Source of the DNA: CAZEHS01 sp964649745
GTDB taxonomy: Bacteria > Bacillota > Clostridia > Peptostreptococcales > Acidaminobacteraceae
Length of the DNA: 26,177 bases
Assembly (NCBI GenBank): GCA_964649745.1
Contig: CAZYQI010000040.1
Coordinates: 1 to 26,177 of the forward strand
Reading direction: 5' to 3'
The translations under genes were made by a program, and so were the position numbers. The notes beneath the pieces are model-generated. The model did no database searches. It had not been told where the DNA came from and saw nothing but the letters and a program-made list of their open reading frames with translations. This document shows, piece after piece, positions 21,173-26,177 of the stretch (position 1 is the first letter of the stretch; each line of letters opens with the position of its first letter).

Positions 21173-23092
21173 ATGGCCAACAGAAAACAGCATTCGGAAA
21201 TTGTGGAGCAGTCCCATCGCCGTAGTGTCCAATACGGGATCGAAAAGAGTCAGGTGATTTCGAAAAGAATTCTCAACCGGGAAGCCATTCTGGACCTCAA
21301 TCAGCGAAACAGCGATCTGATAAGGGTCACTGCGCCCCTGATGAACGATCTTTACGATTTTCTGGCAGGCACGGGGTATATACTGGTTCTTACAGACCGT
21401 GAAGGCTGCATCCTGAACATCATCGGTGACAAAGAGCCCATGGCAGCGGCCAGGGAGCTGGATATGGTTGTCGGTGCCTATATGGATGAAAAGAGCGTCG
21501 GCACCAATGCCATGGGAACCGCCATCAGTGAAAATGCGCCGGTTCAGATATCGGCAACCGAACATTTTATTACCGCCTATCACCGCTGGACATGCTCGGC
21601 GGCGCCGATACACGATGGCGACGGGACCGTCATCGGGACTCTGAATTTTACCGGGGAGAGCAGCTCGGTGCATCCCCATACCCTGGGGATTGTGGTAGCT
21701 GCAGTAAGGTCAGTGGAGTTTCAGCTGTGGAATGAACGGGTACAGAATCAGCTGGTGGAGGCAGGCCGTTATAATACAGCAATCACCAACTCCATTTCCC
21801 ATGGAATTGTTGCCGTCAACAGGGCGGGGAGCATCAACAGCGTGAACAGAGCGGCATGTACCATTTTGAGCCACTCGGCAGAAGCGTTGCTGAACTGCTC
21901 CATCGGCCGATTTGTGGAAGGCTGGGGTGCAATTGCACAGGGGCTTGCGGACGGAGTGCCCTTTGAGGATCACGAGGTGTCCATCAATGTGAATGGGAAA
22001 CGGGATAAATATCTGTTCAGCGCATTTGTGATTTCCGCTGCTGACGGCCTTATGTCCGGCGTTGTACTCACGCTGAAGGAAATCCAAAAAGTTATCAATC
22101 TGGTGAACCGCTTCAGCGGCATGCAGGCCCGATACACCCTGGACGACATCATAGGGAAAAGTCCGGAGATGTGCCGTATCCTTGCCTATGCCGAACGGGT
22201 AGCCGACAGCCCTTCCACAATCCTTATCGAGGGGGAAAGTGGTACCGGCAAGGAGGTTCTGGCCCAGGCCATCCATAACCGCAGCTCCAGGAGCAACGGC
22301 CCCTTTGTAGCCATTAACTGCGGCGCCATCCATCGGAACCTGATTGAAAGCGAACTGTTCGGCTATGACGAGGGCTCCTTTACAGGGGCAAAGAAAGGCG
22401 GGCAACCCGGTAAATTTGAGCTGGCCAGTGGCGGTACCCTTTTTCTTGACGAGATAGGGGAAATGCCTTTGGAGATGCAGGTGAATTTGCTTAGAGTGCT
22501 TCAGGAGGGATATGTCACCCGGGTGGGAGGCAGTAAGACGGTTTCGGTGGATGTGCGTATCATTGCCGCAACCAACCGCGATCTGAAATGCGAGATTGGC
22601 CGGGGTAATTTCCGACAGGATCTTTATTATCGGATCGGGGTGATCCCCATACGGATCCCTCCCCTTCGGGACCGAAGGGAGGATATTGACCTCCTGACCG
22701 AGCATTTTATCCGAACCAAGGCTGAAAAACTGGGGAAGTCCTCCGCGCCACTCCCGGAAAGCACGCGGGCATGGATTGCTCAAAATACGTGGCCGGGCAA
22801 TATCAGAGAGTTGGAGAACTTTATCGAGAAGTATCTGCTCTTGGGGGAAAATGCCTTGCCTGAAATGTATGGCATGGGCTCCCTTGGAGATAATATCTGT
22901 GTACTGGCTTATGACGGAACAATGGAGCCCTGTTCAGAGAACCGTGTGCCGATATGCTCTCTGGATGAAATGGAGAGACGGATGATTGCGGGGGCGCTGA
23001 AGCATTTCGACGGTCATGTTACAAAAGCAGCGGAAGCCCTGGGCATCAGCCGCAATACGTTATATGTGAAGATGAAGAAATTCAACCTTTGA
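21173..23092 (+). CDS. Sigma-54-dependent GAF-PAS activator (AcoR-like)
   Basis: A 639-aa enhancer-binding protein. The N-terminal AcoR-type sensor (about residues 30-200) contains a GAF-like domain with DEKSVGTNAMGTAI and HRWTCSAAPIHD. A PAS domain follows (about 205-310). The AAA+ core has Walker A GESGTGKE (about 354), a GSFTGA loop (about 400; Ser in place of the usual Ala, with the key F and T kept) and GGTLFLDEIGEMP. A Fis-type helix-turn-helix ends the protein (VTKAAEALGISRNTLYVKMK). ATG 21173 with GAAGGTG before it is preferred over the frame start at 21119. It directly precedes an iron alcohol dehydrogenase whose upstream region has repeated palindromes and a -24/-12 promoter, so that gene is its probable target. 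AcoR-type regulators respond to small carbonyls or alcohols; the ligand here is unknown. Confidence 0.87.
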   Translation: MANRKQHSEIVEQSHRRSVQYGIEKSQVISKRILNREAILDLNQRNSDLIRVTAPLMNDLYDFLAGTGYILVLTDREGCILNIIGDKEPMAAARELDMVVGAYMDEKSVGTNAMGTAISENAPVQISATEHFITAYHRWTCSAAPIHDGDGTVIGTLNFTGESSSVHPHTLGIVVAAVRSVEFQLWNERVQNQLVEAGRYNTAITNSISHGIVAVNRAGSINSVNRAACTILSHSAEALLNCSIGRFVEGWGAIAQGLADGVPFEDHEVSINVNGKRDKYLFSAFVISAADGLMSGVVLTLKEIQKVINLVNRFSGMQARYTLDDIIGKSPEMCRILAYAERVADSPSTILIEGESGTGKEVLAQAIHNRSSRSNGPFVAINCGAIHRNLIESELFGYDEGSFTGAKKGGQPGKFELASGGTLFLDEIGEMPLEMQVNLLRVLQEGYVTRVGGSKTVSVDVRIIAATNRDLKCEIGRGNFRQDLYYRIGVIPIRIPPLRDRREDIDLLTEHFIRTKAEKLGKSSAPLPESTRAWIAQNTWPGNIRELENFIEKYLLLGENALPEMYGMGSLGDNICVLAYDGTMEPCSENRVPICSLDEMERRMIAGALKHFDGHVTKAAEALGISRNTLYVKMKKFNL

Positions 23093-23106
23093 TACAAATC
23101 TGACTT

Positions 23107-23220
23107 TGTCCTGTTTTATGACAATTGTCACGAAATCGAACGTTGCCTAGCGGGGTGATGTCCTGTTTCGTGACAATTGTTGTTTTCCGGGAAAAACCCA
23201 TAAAATCGTGACAAATAATT
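23107..23220. promoter_or_regulatory. Three activator-type sites upstream of the alcohol dehydrogenase
   Basis: TGACAATTGTCA (23119-23130) is a perfect 12-bp palindrome. TGACAATTGTTG (23171-23182) matches it at 10 of 12, and TGACAAATAATT (23209-23220) carries one half-site. The first two sit in a longer direct repeat (23107-23128 and 23159-23180, 20 of 22 identical) spaced 52 bp, five helical turns. They lie about 90-180 bp before the predicted sigma-54 start, as expected for enhancer sites. Confidence 0.65.
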
Positions 23221-23280
23221 ATCAATGTATAAGGGTTGAAATCAGTACATTCGTAGAAAAATGGCGCAAAAATTGAGAAT

Positions 23281-23295
23281 TGGCCTGAGAATTGC
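23281..23295 (+). promoter_or_regulatory. Sigma-54 (-24/-12) promoter of the iron alcohol dehydrogenase
   Basis: TGGCCT (23281-23286), GAGAA, TTGC (23292-23295) has the invariant GG and GC exactly 10 bp apart and matches 8 of 10 consensus bases. Start would be near 23307, 45 nt before the ATG. The upstream palindromes and the adjacent sigma-54 activator gene support it. Confidence 0.75.
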
Positions 23296-23351
23296 GATAA
23301 GGTTCTGTGCAATGATTTGTTAATATAATATCAATTTCAGGAGGCGTCATT

Positions 23352-24518
23352 ATGAATCGTTTTACTTTACCCCGTGACATCTATTTCGGAGAGAACAGCA
23401 TGGATGTCCTTAAGACCCTTAAAGGGAAAAAAGCGGTTGTTGTAACAGGCGGAAGCTCCATGCGCAAATTTGGTTTTCTGCAAAAGGTGGAGTCCTATCT
23501 TGCTGAAGCGGGCTTTGAAGTGAAGCTCATCGAGGGAGTTGAACCGGACCCCTCCGTTGAAACCGTTATGAAGGGCGCGGCTATCATGCGGGAGTTTGAA
23601 CCGGATTGGATCATCTCCATCGGCGGAGGCTCTCCCATCGACGCAGCCAAGGCCATGTGGATTTTCTATGAGCATCCGGAGGTGACCTTTGATGATGTCA
23701 AGGATCCGTTTACGGTGCCGGAGCTGCGGAATAAAGCCAAATTCCTCGCCATTCCCTCCACCAGCGGTACGGCCACAGAGGTTACAGCATTTGCCGTCAT
23801 TACGGATTATTCAACTGAAATCAAATATCCCCTGGCCGACTACAATCTCACACCGGACATCGCCATTGTGGACCCTTCCCTGGCGGAAACCATGCCCCCC
23901 CTGCTGACTGCCCACACCGGGATGGATGCCCTTACCCATGCCATCGAGGCGTATGTGGCAGGCCTGCACTCCCCCTTCAGCGATCCCCTTGCCATGCAGG
24001 CCATCGTGATGACCAATCAGTACCTGGAAGACTCCTACAAGGGTGACAAGACAGCCAGGGAACAGATGCACATCGCTCAGTGCCTTGCGGGTATGGCCTT
24101 CACCAATGCACTGCTGGGGATAACCCATAGTATGGCCCATAAGACAGGAGCCGTGTTCAATATTCCCCACGGCTGCGCCAACGCCATCTATCTGCCCTTC
24201 GTCATCGACTATAACAAAAAAGCCGCCGGCAGCCGCTATGCTGAGATTGCCCGCACCCTGAACCTGCCGGGCAGCACCGAGGACCAGCTGGTGGATTCAC
24301 TTACCGGCCTGATCCGATCCATGAACCAAAAGATGAATATTCCGGCCACCTTGAAGGAATTCGGCGTAACGGAAGAAGATTTCTACGCCAACCTGAACCG
24401 CATCTCCGAGAATGCCGTGAAGGATGCCTGCACAGGAAGCAATCCACGGCCCATAACAGCAGAAGAGATGAAGAAACTCTATACCTGCACATTTACAGGG
24501 GAGAAGGTTACATTCTAA
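23352..24518 (+). CDS. Iron-containing (group III) alcohol dehydrogenase
   Basis: A 388-aa cytoplasmic NAD(P)H-dependent alcohol dehydrogenase, reversibly reducing aldehydes to alcohols. The nucleotide-binding GGGSPIDAAKA is at about residues 91-101. Metal ligands, placed by the FucO spacing, are D192 and H196 (GMDALTHAIEAY), H259 (GITHSMAH) and H273 (IPHGCANA). The N terminus FTLPRDIYFGENS is typical of clostridial butanol/propanediol-type enzymes. AGGAGG lies about 9 nt before ATG 23352. It is preceded by a -24/-12 promoter and three activator-type sites, so expression probably depends on sigma-54 and the AcoR-like protein encoded upstream. The natural substrate is not evident; a role in ethanol, butanol or branched alcohol metabolism fits. 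Confidence 0.93.
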   Translation: MNRFTLPRDIYFGENSMDVLKTLKGKKAVVVTGGSSMRKFGFLQKVESYLAEAGFEVKLIEGVEPDPSVETVMKGAAIMREFEPDWIISIGGGSPIDAAKAMWIFYEHPEVTFDDVKDPFTVPELRNKAKFLAIPSTSGTATEVTAFAVITDYSTEIKYPLADYNLTPDIAIVDPSLAETMPPLLTAHTGMDALTHAIEAYVAGLHSPFSDPLAMQAIVMTNQYLEDSYKGDKTAREQMHIAQCLAGMAFTNALLGITHSMAHKTGAVFNIPHGCANAIYLPFVIDYNKKAAGSRYAEIARTLNLPGSTEDQLVDSLTGLIRSMNQKMNIPATLKEFGVTEEDFYANLNRISENAVKDACTGSNPRPITAEEMKKLYTCTFTGEKVTF

Positions 24519-24550
24519 AAGTCCGGAGAAAAAGGACCAATACCATTAGG

Positions 24551-24664
24551 ACCCTTAGCCGCAGATGAAAAGCGAATGAAAGTCCTATGAAGAACGATGG
24601 GTTTTATCATAAATAACACATCTGATTTCATCGGTTTCTATCTGCGTCATCTGCGGCAAGGGGT
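24551..24664. repeat. About 115-bp inverted-repeat element
   Basis: The end ACCCTTAGCCGCAGATGA (24551-24568) and the right end (24647-24664; reverse complement ACCCCTTGCCGCAGATGA) match at about 16 of 18 positions. The termini resemble those of the 18462-18897 block (ACCCTTTGCCGCAGA), and the interior CCGATGAAATCAGATG (reverse strand, 24618-24633) resembles 18605-18620. I see no ORF or known transposase; it is consistent with a small non-autonomous repeat family. Confidence 0.6.
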
Positions 24665-24711
24665 TTATCGCCATGCTTTTAAAGGTTATCGGCATTTGAA
24701 GCATGAATAGG

Positions 24712-24749
24712 AAAAACCGGTGCGTCCCATATGGTGCGCACCGGTTTTT
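24712..24749. terminator. Bidirectional terminator between alcohol dehydrogenase and YjiM-like gene
   Basis: AAAAACCGGTGCG (24712-24724) and CGCACCGGTTTTT (24737-24749) form a perfect 13-bp stem with A and T tracts giving U-tails in both directions. It separates convergent genes. Confidence 0.92.
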
Positions 24750-24773
24750 GGTCGATAACCGTCAACATTCCTC

Positions 24774-25925
24774 CTACAACATTTCAACAAAGGCACCCAA
24801 GCGGGTTTTCAGTTGACCTAGATCCGATTGGGAATAGTCGGTTTCAATTGTTGTGTAGGGGATCTGTTTTTTCTCGGTGACGAAGTCACGGATTTTACCC
24901 GTTTCCACATTGTAGGTATGGCAGGCAGTGAGGATTACATCCACCACACCGTCCGCCTTGGTGAGTGAAACCATTTCGTCCAGCAGATCCAAGCGGCCGG
25001 TGTTCTTCATCATAACAGAGCATGGGATGTTCAGGTATTTTTCCGAGAGGGCTTCCATGGGATCCTTGGTTTCATCAACCAGCTCCCAGTTGGCTTTCAG
25101 GCCCATGCAGTTTTCGAAGCCCACCACAACGCCGCCGCTTTCCTCAATGATGGAAACTACCTTGGCCGATGCGCCGCCGATGGGACATCCGGTGATCAGA
25201 ACCCGCTTGGCATCCGGTGAAACGGCGTGGCAGTTGTCCACATCCCACTGGGCTTTCAGATCTCCCGTCATCTTGTCCAGTTCAGCGATAAAGGCTTCCT
25301 TGTCAAATTTGAACATGGCGCCTTCCAGCACCTTCTGCATTTGAACACCGGTGATGGCAGGGGGCGTAAGCGTGGCGAGCTCACAGAAGCGTTTAATGGC
25401 TTCGCGCTCACGGTTTTTGAGTTTGATCATTTCGGTGAGCTTTTCATCGGTGATGGTCACGTTGAACTTCTGTTCAAGCCGTTCCTTTAAAAGGAACATT
25501 TCACTTTTCCAAAGGGCCTTGGCGGCTTCACCGGTTTTTTTCTGAGGCAGCTCCATCACATGCATATCCTTGATTTCGCTCATGTACTCATACATCTTCT
25601 TCTTGCCGTCGCAGGTGGTTTCCCCCACAACAAGATCGGCAAAGTAGAAGTATGGGCATTTATCAGTGATGGCGAAGCCATAGCTGGACTTAATCAGGGG
25701 GCAAAGGTTTCGGGGAAGCACTTTCTCTGCCTCGGCAATGGGCTCCTCACTGGTGCCGCAAAGACCTACCTGAATGGCCCCTGCGGCCATGATCAGCTCT
25801 ACGGGGGTGAAGGTGCAGTAGGTGCCCACAACATTCTTTCCGTCATCCTTCCATTTCTTAACCGTAAGGAAGCCTTGTTTCCGTGCATCGGCAAACTGCT
25901 CGAATTGTTCCGGCAAATTATACAT
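24774..25925 (-). CDS. 2-hydroxyacyl-CoA dehydratase-family / double-cubane cluster protein (YjiM-like)
   Basis: A 383-aa protein closely resembling E. coli YjiM in length and wording: GTYCTFTPVELIMAAGA, LPRNLCPLIKSSYGF, DKCPYFYFADLVVGETTCDG, LITGCPIGGA, DVILTACHTYNV and IETDYSQSDLGQL. Cysteines available for clusters include C37, C56, C75, C90, C105, C247, C273 and C335, more than a classical dehydratase subunit needs. In related proteins an [Fe8S9] double-cubane cluster reduces small substrates when an ATP-driven activator supplies electrons. It stands alone, so it is not a two-subunit hydroxyacyl-CoA dehydratase. The YjiL-like activator at 20278 is the likely partner. AAGGAG precedes ATG 25925 by 8 nt. 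The physiological substrate of the family is unknown. Confidence 0.9.
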   Translation of the reverse strand: MYNLPEQFEQFADARKQGFLTVKKWKDDGKNVVGTYCTFTPVELIMAAGAIQVGLCGTSEEPIAEAEKVLPRNLCPLIKSSYGFAITDKCPYFYFADLVVGETTCDGKKKMYEYMSEIKDMHVMELPQKKTGEAAKALWKSEMFLLKERLEQKFNVTITDEKLTEMIKLKNREREAIKRFCELATLTPPAITGVQMQKVLEGAMFKFDKEAFIAELDKMTGDLKAQWDVDNCHAVSPDAKRVLITGCPIGGASAKVVSIIEESGGVVVGFENCMGLKANWELVDETKDPMEALSEKYLNIPCSVMMKNTGRLDLLDEMVSLTKADGVVDVILTACHTYNVETGKIRDFVTEKKQIPYTTIETDYSQSDLGQLKTRLGAFVEML

Positions 25926-26177
25926 GTGCTCTCTCCTTATAATATGTAGCGTCGCGTCACTTCAGCTTCAATTATAGAGAACCTCTTCGCATAACTCTAA
26001 TCAGTAATGCGAATAATGAGAACCGCCGGTATTAATGAACCGAATAGTATCCGGGGGCAAACGGTTAAAATGGTGGAAGCGATCAACGATACCCACTGAC
26101 TTGTTTATAATTGTGCAAATATTTGTCAAGCATTTTTGATTATGTCCCAAAATAGCCAAAACATTAGCACCAGCTTT
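25926..26177 (-). promoter_or_regulatory. Upstream region of the YjiM-like gene
   Basis: No gene is seen in this AT-rich 250-bp end of the window. On the minus strand TATAAT (complement of 25971-25976) lies about 45 nt before the ATG but has only a weak -35. Further up, TTGACA (complement of 26124-26129) and TATAAA (complement of 26104-26109) are only 14 bp apart, too close for a normal promoter. TGTGCAA-ATAT-TTGTCAA (26112-26129) partly matches the bkdR-like operator. Confidence 0.35.

Noticed and set aside
26104..26129. TTGACA/TATAAA as the promoter of the YjiM-like gene
   Set aside because: The spacer is only 14 bp and the site is almost 200 bp from the gene; kept only as a note in the upstream region.

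Overview
The window is about 26 kb of a strictly anaerobic, fermentative Firmicute (class Clostridia, probably a Eubacteriales/Anaerovoracaceae-type amino-acid fermenter; the taxon is inference). The signs are strong AGGAGG ribosome sites, CdaA/CdaR, butyrate kinases and phosphotransbutyrylase, a ferredoxin-dependent 2-oxoacid oxidoreductase, a 2-hydroxyacyl-CoA-dehydratase-type activator and a double-cubane-type protein, and two sigma-54 activators. All protein genes appear intact; only the tRNA-Gly at the left edge is cut by the window.

Layout. 1-280: end of tRNA-Gly(GCC), a 115-bp spacer holding rearranged copies of tRNA-Gly pieces, tRNA-Arg(UCU) and a terminator. 339-4932: RhlE-like DEAD-box helicase (+), EamA exporter (-), IclR regulator (+), and an aldehyde dehydrogenase (-) that forms a two-gene operon with an upstream FIST-domain sensor (4957-6120, -). 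6381-8445: cdaA-cdaR (c-di-AMP synthesis and its regulator). 8720-17311: a branched-chain 2-oxoacid degradation locus. It holds a PAS-PAS-AAA+-Fis activator (BkdR-like), butyrate kinase 1, then a sigma-54 operon ptb-buk2-(P-loop ATPase)-vorD-vorB-vorA-vorC. 17482-18378: a second EamA exporter, followed by about 550 bp of repeat-rich spacer. 18935-21069: glmM translationally coupled to a YjiL/HgdC-like ATPase activator. 21173-24518: an AcoR-like GAF-PAS sigma-54 activator and the iron alcohol dehydrogenase it probably controls. 24774-25925 (-): a YjiM/double-cubane cluster protein, the likely electron acceptor of the activator.

How the genes work together. The central locus is an anaerobic counterpart of the Bacillus bkd operon. 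VorDBAC would oxidise branched-chain 2-oxoacids to acyl-CoA and reduced ferredoxin, Ptb would make the acyl phosphate, and Buk would make ATP plus isobutyrate, isovalerate or 2-methylbutyrate. It has a full-consensus -24/-12 promoter (11826-11840) preceded by two copies of an 18-bp palindrome, TGTGCAA-N4-TTGCACA. A third copy covers the -35 box of the activator's own promoter, which suggests an autoregulated, self-contained circuit. The alcohol dehydrogenase has an analogous arrangement with a different palindrome (TGACAATTGTCA) and a -24/-12 promoter. The bkd/vor locus lies between cdaAR and glmM, genes that normally form one operon in Firmicutes.

I saw no CRISPR array, prophage or transposase. 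The most unusual material is regulatory: the two sigma-54 circuits, an activator site embedded in a terminator hairpin, and several families of small inverted-repeat elements between genes.
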